Positions 1-7,500 of a DNA stretch of 64,000 bases are shown here, piece by piece. Source of the DNA: Streptomyces sp. ADI96-02 (lineage in GTDB: Bacteria; Actinomycetota; Actinomycetes; Streptomycetales; Streptomycetaceae); the NCBI RefSeq assembly GCF_003846185.1, contig NZ_ML123034.1, positions 5,749,401-5,813,400 of the forward strand, given 5' to 3'. The notes under the pieces were generated by a model. It was given only the letters and a program-made list of their open reading frames with translations, searched no databases and was not told where the DNA came from. How positions within the stretch are numbered: position 1 is the stretch's first letter; every line of letters starts with the position of its first letter. Position numbers and translations under genes: made by a program.

Positions 1-713
1 CGGATCACGTACTGCACCGGGAAGCGCGCGTGGCACGCGGTGAGGTCGTGGCTGACGGGCACCGTCTCCAGGTGCTCCAGCACGGTCGGCCCGCCGTACC
101 AGTCCATGTGCGCGGACGGCTCCACCACGTTGTCGCCGGCCAGCGCGGAGATCGGGATCGCGGTGATCTCCGGGACCCCGAGCGAGGCGGCGTAGGCGGT
201 GAACTCCTCGGCTATGGCCGCGAAGACGGGCTCGGCGTAGTCGACGAGGTCCATCTTGTTCACCGCGAGCACCACGTGCGGGACGCGCAGCAGCGCGGCG
301 ACCGCCGCGTGCCGGCGGGTCTGCTCGACGACGCCGTTGCGGGCGTCGACCAGCACCACGGCCAGTTCCGCGGTGGACGCGCCGGTGACCATGTTGCGCG
401 TGTACTGCACGTGGCCCGGGGTGTCGGCGAGGATGAACCGGCGGCGGGGGGTGGCGAAGTAGCGGTACGCGACGTCGATGGTGATGCCCTGCTCGCGCTC
501 GGCCCGCAGCCCGTCGGTCAGCAGCGCCAGGTCCGGCGCGTCCTGGCCGCGGCTCAGCGACACCTGCTCGACGGCCTCCAGCTGGTCGGTGAGGACCGAC
601 TTGGAGTCGTGCAGCAGCCGTCCCACGAGGGTCGACTTGCCGTCGTCGACCGACCCGGCCGTGGCGAACCGCAGCAGGGTGGTGGCCGACAACTGCTCGG
701 TGGTCGTGGTCAT
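1..713 (-). CDS. cysN: Sulfate adenylyltransferase subunit 1 (GTPase subunit), 3' end outside the window
   Basis: This is the regulatory GTPase subunit of ATP sulfurylase, which drives formation of adenosine 5'-phosphosulfate from ATP and sulfate with CysD. The start ATG is at 713-711 and the frame stays open to the window edge, so about 237 N-terminal residues are present. Translation-factor GTPase motifs are clear: GSVDDGKST at residues 20-28, DTPGH at 97-101 and NKMD at 152-155. Only 2 bases separate it from the cysD stop, so it is the downstream gene of the cys operon and probably translationally coupled. The beta-barrel domains lie beyond the window. Confidence 0.95.
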   Translation of the reverse strand, partial: MTTTTEQLSATTLLRFATAGSVDDGKSTLVGRLLHDSKSVLTDQLEAVEQVSLSRGQDAPDLALLTDGLRAEREQGITIDVAYRYFATPRRRFILADTPGHVQYTRNMVTGASTAELAVVLVDARNGVVEQTRRHAAVAALLRVPHVVLAVNKMDLVDYAEPVFAAIAEEFTAYAASLGVPEITAIPISALAGDNVVEPSAHMDWYGGPTVLEHLETVPVSHDLTACHARFPVQYVI

Positions 714-715
714 GG

Positions 716-1651
716 CTAGAAGTACCCCTCGCGCTTGCGGTCTTCCATCGCTGCCTCGGACATCTTGTCGTCGGCGCGGGTCGCGCCCCGCTCGGTGAGC
801 CGGGAGGCGGCGATCTCGGTGATCACGGCGTCCAGCGTGGTGGCGTCGGAGTCGACGGCCCCGGTGCAGGACATGTCGCCGACCGTGCGGTAGCGCACCA
901 GACGGGTCTCGGTGGGCTCGTGGTCCTTGGGGCCGCCCCAGTGACCGGCCGTCAGCCACATGCCGCCGCGGTCGAACACCTCGCGCTCGTGGGCGAAGTA
1001 GATCTCCGGCAGCTCGATGCCCTCGCGCGCGATGTACTGCCAGACGTCCAGCTCGGTCCAGTTGGAGATCGGGAAGACCCGGACGTGCTCGCCGGGCGCG
1101 TGCCGGCCGTTGTAGAGCTGCCACAGCTCGGGGCGCTGGCGGCGCGGGTCCCACTGCGAGAACTCGTCGCGCAGCGAGAACACCCGCTCCTTGGCGCGCG
1201 CCTTCTCCTCGTCGCGCCGCCCGCCGCCGAACACCGCGTCGAAGCGGTGCCGCTGGATCGCCTCCGTCAGCGGGACGGTCTGGAGCGGGTTGCGGGTGCC
1301 GTCGGGCCGCTCGCGGAGCTTCCCGGCGTCGATGTACTCCTGCACGGAGGCGACGTGCAGCCGCAGCCCGTGCTTCTTCACCGTGCGGTCGCGGTACTCC
1401 AGCACCTCGGGGAAGTTGTGGCCGGTGTCCACGTGCAGCAGCGTGAAGGGCACCGGCGCGGGCGCGAACGCCTTGAGCGCCAGGTGCAGCATCACGATGG
1501 AGTCCTTGCCGCCGGAGAACAGGATCACCGGCCGCTCGAACTCGCCCGCCACCTCGCGGAAGATGTGGACCGCCTCCGACTCCAGGGAGTCGAGGTGGCT
1601 GAGCGCGTACGGGTGGGCGGCGCCCTCCGGCACGGTGGTGACGGTGCTCAC
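716..1651 (-). CDS. cysD: Sulfate adenylyltransferase subunit 2
   Basis: This is the catalytic subunit of ATP sulfurylase, 311 residues, which adenylates sulfate to APS together with CysN. The PP-loop ATP pyrophosphatase motif SGGKDS is at residues 46-51, and the C-terminal half carries the family's arginine-rich segment and ends in REGYF. I chose the GTG at 1651 because it gives the usual N-terminus (MSTVTTV...) and overlaps the cysC stop as GTGA, a typical coupling arrangement. A longer open frame reaches 1837 but lies wholly within cysC coding sequence. It is cotranscribed with cysC upstream and cysN downstream. Confidence 0.95.
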   Translation of the reverse strand: MSTVTTVPEGAAHPYALSHLDSLESEAVHIFREVAGEFERPVILFSGGKDSIVMLHLALKAFAPAPVPFTLLHVDTGHNFPEVLEYRDRTVKKHGLRLHVASVQEYIDAGKLRERPDGTRNPLQTVPLTEAIQRHRFDAVFGGGRRDEEKARAKERVFSLRDEFSQWDPRRQRPELWQLYNGRHAPGEHVRVFPISNWTELDVWQYIAREGIELPEIYFAHEREVFDRGGMWLTAGHWGGPKDHEPTETRLVRYRTVGDMSCTGAVDSDATTLDAVITEIAASRLTERGATRADDKMSEAAMEDRKREGYF

Positions 1652-2217
1652 GCCAGGCCCCTCTCGGTGAGCAGCGCGTGGAGCGCCGCCGCTGACTCCC
1701 GCACGGTCTGCCGGTGCGACTCGATCCGCAGGTCGGGCGATTCGGGCGCCTCGTAGGGATCGTCGACGCCGGTGAGACCGCTGATCTCGCCCGCCGCCTG
1801 CTTGGCGTACAGGCCCTTCACATCCCGTACGGAGCACACCTCGACAGGCGTGGCCACGTGCACCTCCAGGTAGGTGGTGGACTCGGCCGCGTGCCGCTTG
1901 CGGACCGCCTCGCGGCTGTCGGCGAACGGGGCGATGACGGGGACCAGCACCTTTACGCCGTTGGCGGCCAGCAGTTCGGCGACGAAGCCGATCCGGGCCA
2001 CGTTGGTGTGCCGGTCCTCACGGGAGAAGCCGAGGCCCGCCGAGAGGAACTCCCGGATCTCGTCGCCGTCGAGCACCTCCACCCGGTGGCCCTCGGTCCG
2101 CAGCCGGCCCGCCAGTTCGTACGCGACGGTGGTCTTGCCCGCGCTCGGCAGACCGGTGAGCCAGATCGTGGCTCCCGTCTCCGTCACGCTCATCGAAGTC
2201 TCCTGATCAGTCGTCAT
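1648..2217 (-). CDS. cysC: Adenylyl-sulfate (APS) kinase
   Basis: APS kinase of 189 residues phosphorylates APS to PAPS with ATP in the cytosol. The P-loop GLPSAGKTT is at residues 22-30, followed by the family blocks LDGDEIR and GLGFSREDR. The ATG at 2217 overlaps the cysH stop (TGATG), and its own stop overlaps the cysD start. An internal ATG at 2193 would shorten the protein by eight residues. Because the neighbouring CysH has the iron-sulfur signature of APS-using reductases, the PAPS made here may serve sulfotransferases as much as reduction; that last point is inference. Confidence 0.93.
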   Translation of the reverse strand: MTTDQETSMSVTETGATIWLTGLPSAGKTTVAYELAGRLRTEGHRVEVLDGDEIREFLSAGLGFSREDRHTNVARIGFVAELLAANGVKVLVPVIAPFADSREAVRKRHAAESTTYLEVHVATPVEVCSVRDVKGLYAKQAAGEISGLTGVDDPYEAPESPDLRIESHRQTVRESAAALHALLTERGLA

Positions 2218-2933
2218 CAGCCGTGCAGCCCGCATTCGGTCTTGCCCCGCCCGGCCCAGCGGCCGGCCCGCGCGTCCTCGCCCTCCAGCACCCGGCGGGT
2301 GCAGGGCGCGCAGCCGACGGAGGCGTAACCGTCCATCAGCAGAGGGTTGGTGAGCACGCCGTGCTCGGCGACGTAGGCGTCCACGTCGTCCTGGGTCCAG
2401 CGCGCGATGGGCGAGACCTTGACCTTGCGGCGCTTGGCGTCCCAGCCGACGACCGGGGTGTTCGCCCGGGTCGGGGACTCGTCGCGGCGCAGCCCCGTCG
2501 CCCAGGCGCCGTACCCGGCCAGGCCGTCCTCCAACGGCTTGACCTTGCGCAGCGCGCAGCACAGGTCCGGGTCGCGGTCGTGCAGCTTCTCGCCGTGCTC
2601 GGCGTCCTGCTCGGCGACGGTCCGCCGCGGCGTGATGGTGATGACGTTGACGTCCATCACCGCGTCCACGGCGTCCCGGGTGCCGATGGTCTCGGGGAAG
2701 TGGTAGCCGGTGTCGAGGAAGACCACGTCGACGCCGGGCATCACCCGGGACGCCAGGTGCGCCACGACGGCGTCCTCCATCGAGGAGGTGACGCAGAAGC
2801 GCGGGCCGAACGTGTCGGCGGCCCAGGTGAGGATGGTGGCCGGCGAGGCGTCCTCCAGCTCTCGGCCCATCCGCTCGGCCAGCTCCGAAAGCTCCTGGTC
2901 GGTGAGGTCCCCTGCCCGCAGAGTGTCCGTCAT
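2217..2933 (-). CDS. cysH: Phosphoadenylyl/adenylyl-sulfate reductase, [4Fe-4S] type
   Basis: This 238-residue reductase converts activated sulfate (APS or PAPS) to sulfite using thioredoxin. The catalytic C-terminal motif ECGLHG is present with Cys234. The protein also has Cys125-Cys126 (CCALRKVKPL) and Cys208/Cys211 (GCAPC), the four-cysteine pattern that binds a [4Fe-4S] cluster in assimilatory APS reductases; PAPS-only enzymes such as that of E. coli lack it. The start ATG at 2933 lies just inside the stop of the upstream zinc-ribbon ORF. The gene sits between sir and cysC in the order usual for Streptomyces. Confidence 0.94.
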   Translation of the reverse strand: MTDTLRAGDLTDQELSELAERMGRELEDASPATILTWAADTFGPRFCVTSSMEDAVVAHLASRVMPGVDVVFLDTGYHFPETIGTRDAVDAVMDVNVITITPRRTVAEQDAEHGEKLHDRDPDLCCALRKVKPLEDGLAGYGAWATGLRRDESPTRANTPVVGWDAKRRKVKVSPIARWTQDDVDAYVAEHGVLTNPLLMDGYASVGCAPCTRRVLEGEDARAGRWAGRGKTECGLHG

Positions 2934-3109
2934 GTCCGGTCTCCTTCGCCGTCGTCGCGCCGCACGCCCCGGGCCAGCAGGCCCAGGAACTTGAGCTGGA
3001 ACGCGCGGTTGCAGGAGGCGCATTCCCACGCGCCGTGGCCGGTCTCGTTGGGCCGCAGGTCCTCGTCGCCGCAGTACGGGCAGTGGAACGGGGCGGCGCG
3101 CTCGCTCAT
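2930..3109 (-). CDS. Small zinc-ribbon protein of the sulfate operon
   Basis: This 59-residue protein has two CxxC pairs, Cys10/Cys13 (CPYC) and Cys30/Cys33 (CASC), spaced like a rubredoxin-type or zinc-ribbon metal site, followed by a basic tail. Its ATG at 3109-3107 overlaps the sir stop (ATGA) and its stop overlaps the cysH start, so it is translated as part of the operon. I recognise it as a conserved small member of Streptomyces sir-cysH operons, but I know of no assigned function. A metal-binding or electron-transfer accessory role for Sir or CysH is inference only. Confidence 0.85.
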   Translation of the reverse strand: MSERAAPFHCPYCGDEDLRPNETGHGAWECASCNRAFQLKFLGLLARGVRRDDGEGDRT

Positions 3110-4803
3110 GACAGCGACTCCGAACCGGCGCGCGCGGCCCAGGCGGCGAAGCGCTCGCCGTCCTCGCGCTCCTCCTGGAACCGGCCGAGCACCCGCTCGA
3201 CGTAGTCCGGCAGTTCGGCCGAGGTGACCTTCAGCCCGCGCACCTTGCGGCCGAACCCGGCCTCCAGGCCGAGCGCCCCGCCCAGGTGTACCTGGTAGCC
3301 CTCGACCTGCTCGCCGTTCTCGTCCAGCATCAGCTGGCCCTTGAGGCCGATGTCGGCGACCTGGATGCGGGCGCAGGCGTTCGGGCAGCCGTTGATGTTG
3401 ATGGTGATCGGGTGGTCGAAGTCCGGGATGCGGCGCTCCAGTTCGTCGATGAGCGAGGCGCCGCGCGCCTTCGTCTCGACGATCGCCAGCTTGCAGAACT
3501 CGATGCCGGTGCAGGCCATCGTGCCGCGCCGGAACGGGGACGGGGTGACCCGCAGGTCGAGCGCCTCCAGGCCGGAGACCAGGGACTCCACCTGCTCCTC
3601 GGCGACGTCGAGCACGATCATCTTCTGCTCGGCGGTGGTCCGCACCCGGCCCGAGCCGTGCGCGTCGGCCAGGTCGGCGATCTTGGTGAGGGTGGCGCCG
3701 TCGACCCGGCCGACGCGGGCGGCGAAACCGACGTAGAAACGGCCGTCCTTCTGCCGGTGCACGCCGAGGTGGTCGCGCCAGGTCTGCGCCGGCTGCTCCG
3801 GCGCGGGGCCGTCGGTCAGCTTGCGGCCCAGGTAGTCGTCCTCCAGCACCTGGCGGAACTTCTCCGCGCCCCAGTCCGCGACGAGGAACTTCAGCCGGGC
3901 GCGGGTGCGCAGCCGGCGGTAGCCGTAGTCGCGGAAGATGCCGATGACGCCGCCGTACACGTCGGCCACGTCGTCCAGCGGCACCCAGGCGCCCAGCCGC
4001 ACCCCGAGCTTGGGGTTGGTGGAGAGCCCGCCGCCGACCCAGAGGTCGAAGCCCGGGCCGTGCTCCGGGTGGTCCACGCCGACGAACGCGATGTCGTTGA
4101 TCTCGTGCGCCACGTCCAGCTGCGGCGAGCCGGAGACGGCGGACTTGAACTTGCGGGGCAGGTTGGAGAAGTCGGGGTTGCCGATGAACCGGCGCTGGAT
4201 CTCCTCGATGGCGGGCGTGCCGTCGATGATCTCGTTCTCCGCGATGCCCGCGACGGGCGAGCCGAGGATCACGCGGGGCGTGTCGCCGCACGCCTCGGTG
4301 GTGGACAGGCCCACCTCCTCCAGGCGGCGCCAGATCTCCGGCACGTCCTCGATCCGGATCCAGTGGTACTGCACGTTCTGCCGGTCGGTGAGGTCGGCGG
4401 TGCCGCGCGCGAACTCCTGGGAGACCTCGCCGATCACCCGCAGCTGCTGGGTGGTCAGCCGGCCGCCGTCGATGCGGACGCGCAGCATGAAGTAGCGGTC
4501 GTCCAGCTCCTCCGGCTCCAGCACGGCGGTCTTGCCGCCGTCGATGCCGGGCTTGCGCTGGGTGTACAGGCCCCACCAGCGCATGCGTCCGCGCAGGTCG
4601 TTCGGGTCGATGGAGTCGAAACCGCGCTGGGAGTAGATCGTCTCAATACGTGTCCGTACGTTGAGACCGTCGTCGTCCTTCTTGAACTGCTCGTTCCCGT
4701 TGAGCGGGGTGTGGTGGCCCGCGGCCCACTGCCCCTCGCCACGATGGCGTCCGGCCTTGCGGCGGGGCGTGGTGGTCGCAGGCTGTTCCGGGGTGGCGGC
4801 CAT
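3106..4803 (-). CDS. sir: Ferredoxin-type sulfite/nitrite reductase
   Basis: This 565-residue siroheme and [4Fe-4S] enzyme performs the six-electron reduction of sulfite to sulfide. The four cluster and siroheme cysteines are Cys431 and Cys437 (CTGIEFC) and Cys473 and Cys477 (GCPNAC). The two ferredoxin-reductase-like repeats and the RxNVQYHW block near residue 142 are also visible. Family members of this length include nitrite reductases, but the cysH-cysC-cysD-cysN context makes sulfite the substrate. The ATG at 4803 has AAGGA nine bases upstream. It is the first full-length gene of the operon and follows a leader peptide by about 115 bases. Confidence 0.95.
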   Translation of the reverse strand: MAATPEQPATTTPRRKAGRHRGEGQWAAGHHTPLNGNEQFKKDDDGLNVRTRIETIYSQRGFDSIDPNDLRGRMRWWGLYTQRKPGIDGGKTAVLEPEELDDRYFMLRVRIDGGRLTTQQLRVIGEVSQEFARGTADLTDRQNVQYHWIRIEDVPEIWRRLEEVGLSTTEACGDTPRVILGSPVAGIAENEIIDGTPAIEEIQRRFIGNPDFSNLPRKFKSAVSGSPQLDVAHEINDIAFVGVDHPEHGPGFDLWVGGGLSTNPKLGVRLGAWVPLDDVADVYGGVIGIFRDYGYRRLRTRARLKFLVADWGAEKFRQVLEDDYLGRKLTDGPAPEQPAQTWRDHLGVHRQKDGRFYVGFAARVGRVDGATLTKIADLADAHGSGRVRTTAEQKMIVLDVAEEQVESLVSGLEALDLRVTPSPFRRGTMACTGIEFCKLAIVETKARGASLIDELERRIPDFDHPITININGCPNACARIQVADIGLKGQLMLDENGEQVEGYQVHLGGALGLEAGFGRKVRGLKVTSAELPDYVERVLGRFQEEREDGERFAAWAARAGSESLS

Positions 4804-4918
4804 GACGATACGTCCTTCGGGACTGCGGGAGGGCGGCTCTGAACGGCACACTCGCGCTGAGGCGCGGCGGTGCGCGGACGGTGCAGAGGTACGTGCGGGT
4901 GCGGCGGCGCTGGGACTC

Positions 4919-4978
4919 TCAGCCCGCCGGACAGATGGCGCTGGACATGCGGCCGAGGTCGACGTGGCGTCGACTCAC
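4919..4978 (-). CDS. Putative cysteine-containing leader peptide of the sulfate operon
   Basis: A 19-codon ORF reads VSRRHVDLGRMSSAICPAG from a GTG at 4978. It matches the actinobacterial leader-peptide pattern (R)RRxHVDLxR...C found before sulfur and cysteine genes. An in-frame ATG at 5002 would add eight residues. The single cysteine codon near the end is what a cysteine-sensing attenuator would need. About 115 bases separate the stop from the sir ATG, and I see no T-run terminator hairpin there, so any attenuation would have to be Rho-dependent or translational. A CATAAT -10-like hexamer lies at 5053-5048, without a convincing -35. Confidence 0.75.
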   Translation of the reverse strand: MSRRHVDLGRMSSAICPAG

Positions 4979-5189
4979 CAAGGCAATTCCAGGTCCGAAC
5001 ATGACGGAAGCGTGTCACGCGCATCTCCGGGCAGTCCACCACGATCCATTATGTGGACGACATGGTCCCATCATGCGAGACATTGTGGTGGCCGTCACCC
5101 ACCACCACCCCGGCATTCCGGTCCAAACCGACCCTACGCCGACCGAACGCCCGTGGACAGCAGGCTCCGCCGACGGAACGGTGAGGCGA

Positions 5190-5786
5190 TCAGGAGGAGT
5201 ACGCCCCGGGCCACGGCCCCGGCGTCGCCACGTCCGGGGCCGTCTCGGTCCTCGTGTCGAAGAGCCGGAAGCCCCGCCGCAGGTAGTTGTCCATCGCGTG
5301 CGGCCCGTCGTCGGAGCAGGTGTGCAGCCACACCCGCCGCGTCGCCGTCCGTCCGGGCCAGCGGTCCGCCAGGTCCCAGGCGCGCGCCGCTCCGTACGAC
5401 AGGAGGTGGCCGCCGACGCCCCGGCCCCGGAAGGCCGGGATCAGCCCGAAGTACAGGATCTCCACGACGCCGTCGTCCTGCGGGTCCAGCTCGACGTACC
5501 CGGCCGGCGTCCCCTTCTCGTACGCCACCCAGGTCTCCACGCCGGGCCGCTCCAGGGACTCCCGCCACTGGGCATGCGTCATCCCCAGCCGGTCGGTCCA
5601 CCGGATGTCGCCGCCGACCGCCGTGTACAGGAACCGGCTGAACTCCGGCAGCGGAATCTCGGACCGGACGATCCGCAGATCGCCCTCCGGGACGGCGGCC
5701 GGCCGCAGGTCGGCGGGCGAGGTCTGCTCCAGCGACCACACGGTCACCTCGGAGACGGACGGGGCGGACGGCACGGGGTTGCTCAT
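5190..5786 (-). CDS. GNAT family N-acetyltransferase
   Basis: This 198-residue protein has the Gcn5-related acyl-CoA binding signature: FRGRGVGGHLL in the middle supplies the pyrophosphate-binding R/Q-x-x-G-x-G/A loop, preceded by the VEILYFGL beta-strand 4. The acceptor substrate cannot be read from the sequence. The ATG at 5786 was chosen because residues before it in the longer frame are low-complexity G/A/P. The gene runs the same way as the sulfate operon but is separated from its leader ORF by about 190 bases, so it is probably an independent unit. Confidence 0.85.
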   Translation of the reverse strand: MSNPVPSAPSVSEVTVWSLEQTSPADLRPAAVPEGDLRIVRSEIPLPEFSRFLYTAVGGDIRWTDRLGMTHAQWRESLERPGVETWVAYEKGTPAGYVELDPQDDGVVEILYFGLIPAFRGRGVGGHLLSYGAARAWDLADRWPGRTATRRVWLHTCSDDGPHAMDNYLRRGFRLFDTRTETAPDVATPGPWPGAYSS

Positions 5787-5877
5787 GGCGGCCAGAAAAC
5801 CATGCCGCGCCCGCCGCCCGCACAGCGGCCCCGCCCCGCCCGGCCCCGCCCCGCCCACGCCGCCCCCACAGCCGCGG

Positions 5878-7167
5878 TCAGGGCTCCGCCGCCGCCCGCG
5901 ACGCCGTGACCACCGGGGCCGTGGACCAGGGCAGCAGGTCGGCCGGGTGCTCCGGATGGACCACCTCCACCTCCACCCCGTCGCCGAAGCGGTACGGGCG
6001 GTGGGCGAGCACCTCCGCCAGATGCCGCCGCAGCCGGGAGACCTCGGCCCGCACCGTCACCGTGCGGGTCGCGTCCCCGAACAGGTCCCGCGCCAGCTCG
6101 GACGCCGTACGCCCCTCGCGGTGCACCGCCAGCGCGTACAGCAGCTCCGCGTGGCGCGGCGAGAGGGGCTGCGTACAGGCGCCCAGCGGCCCGGTCAGAC
6201 GTACGGCGAGCGCCCGCGGCCGGCTCAGGTCGAGCTCCACCCGGCGCGGCGGTCCCTCGCCCCCGCCGTCCGCCACCCGCACCAGCCAGCCCCCGGGCAG
6301 CGGCTCCACCCGGCACATGCCGAGCGAGGGCAGCCACACCGGGCCGGGCCGCAGCGACTTCGGCAGCGGCAGCCGGTCCACCGGCGGCATCCCGGTCACC
6401 GCGGCCAGCCGGCCGTGCGCGTCCACCGCCAGCGCCCGGCCCTCCAGCCGGCACAGGATCGGCGCGGCCACCGAACGCAGCCGCTCGATCGCCGCCAGAT
6501 GGCGGGTGCGGATCTCGGCCTCGGCCAGCCGGGCGACGGAGTCCACCAGGGCCAGGGTCGCCGGGTGGAAGGTCGACGCCGGACCGCTGACGTCCACGAT
6601 GCCCACCAGACGCCCGTCCCGCGGATCGCGGACCGGAGCCGCCGCGCACGTCCAGTCGTGCAGCGCCCGGACGAAGTGCTCGGCCGAGTGAACCTGGACG
6701 GGGGCGCGGGTGGCCAGCGCCGTGCCGATCGCGTTCGTGCCGGTCGCCGTCTCGCTCCAGGCGGCCCCCTCCTCCAGGCAGATGCCGTGCGCCCGCCGCA
6801 GCACCCCGGCGTCGCCCTGCCGCCACAGCACCCGGCCCTCCCCGTCCGTGACGACCATGATCTGCTGCGAGGCGTCGGCGATGGACGCCAGCCCGGCCCG
6901 CAGCAGCGGCATCACCTCGCCGAGCACCGTGCCGCGCCGCCGGTGTTCGATCTCGTCCGCGCCCAGCAGCTCGCTCTCCGGCGACTGCTCGGGATCGACG
7001 CCGCTGCGCGCCGCCCGGTTCCAGGAGGCGTCGATCTCCGCCCGCGGCACGACGGAGGCCCGTTCGCCGGACAGCCGGGCCTCCCGCGCCCGGTGGAGCA
7101 GCCGGGTCGCCCGGTCCGCCTCCCGGCCGACCACCCGCACCATCCCGGCAGCACGCGACTCGGTCAT
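5878..7167 (-). CDS. GAF-domain transcriptional regulator with C-terminal winged-helix
   Basis: This 429-residue protein has an N-terminal helical segment, then a GAF sensory domain resembling that of acetoin/aldehyde-responsive AcoR proteins (blocks ATGTNAIGTAL and WTCAAAPVRDP). Its C-terminal stretch, LSPRHAELLYALAVHREGRT followed by a basic helix, resembles a winged-helix DNA-binding domain rather than the sigma-54 AAA+ module of classical AcoR. The ATG at 7167 follows a G-rich Shine-Dalgarno. A perfect 6-base-arm palindrome lies about 125 bases upstream and may be its own operator. Targets are unknown; AidB downstream of the shared gap is transcribed in the same direction. Confidence 0.8.
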   Translation of the reverse strand: MTESRAAGMVRVVGREADRATRLLHRAREARLSGERASVVPRAEIDASWNRAARSGVDPEQSPESELLGADEIEHRRRGTVLGEVMPLLRAGLASIADASQQIMVVTDGEGRVLWRQGDAGVLRRAHGICLEEGAAWSETATGTNAIGTALATRAPVQVHSAEHFVRALHDWTCAAAPVRDPRDGRLVGIVDVSGPASTFHPATLALVDSVARLAEAEIRTRHLAAIERLRSVAAPILCRLEGRALAVDAHGRLAAVTGMPPVDRLPLPKSLRPGPVWLPSLGMCRVEPLPGGWLVRVADGGGEGPPRRVELDLSRPRALAVRLTGPLGACTQPLSPRHAELLYALAVHREGRTASELARDLFGDATRTVTVRAEVSRLRRHLAEVLAHRPYRFGDGVEVEVVHPEHPADLLPWSTAPVVTASRAAAEP

Positions 7168-7291
7168 GGTCCCCCCCGTTCCCCCCCGAACGCTTCCGGG
7201 TCCTGCGGCCCACCACTCCTGGCCGCCGGTCCCCGGGTCCATCACATCATTCTGCCGCCGCCCCGTCCGCCCGACGTGCGGTTTCCCCACC

Positions 7292-7309
7292 GTTGCAACC
7301 CCCTGCAAC
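7292..7309. promoter_or_regulatory. Palindrome GTTGCA-N6-TGCAAC upstream of the GAF regulator
   Basis: GTTGCA and TGCAAC face each other across six bases in the 333-base gap 7168-7500. The gap lies between the start of the GAF regulator and the end of the acyl-CoA dehydrogenase gene. It is the only clean inverted repeat in the upstream half of the gap and is well placed to be an autoregulatory operator. The remainder of the gap, next to the acyl-CoA dehydrogenase stop, holds GC-rich repeats such as CTCCCGGGAG that could act as a terminator. Confidence 0.45.
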
Positions 7310-7500
7310 TCTGGCGGGGCTCCACCGGACCGTACGAGAGTGGCAGGACACCGTACGCCGGGCCCGTGTCCGGCGGACGGTGCAGCACCAGCGGGGAGGG
7401 TGGTGCCGTGTCGGCGCAGCACCACCCTCCATCGCCTCCCGCCCCGGAGACCGCCTCTTCTCCCGGAGTCCGCCGGTCCTCCCGGGAGGCCGCCGGTCCC

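Noticed and set aside
4804..4918. Intrinsic attenuator between the leader peptide and sir
   Set aside because: No stem followed by a T-run could be found; only weak GC-rich pairings.
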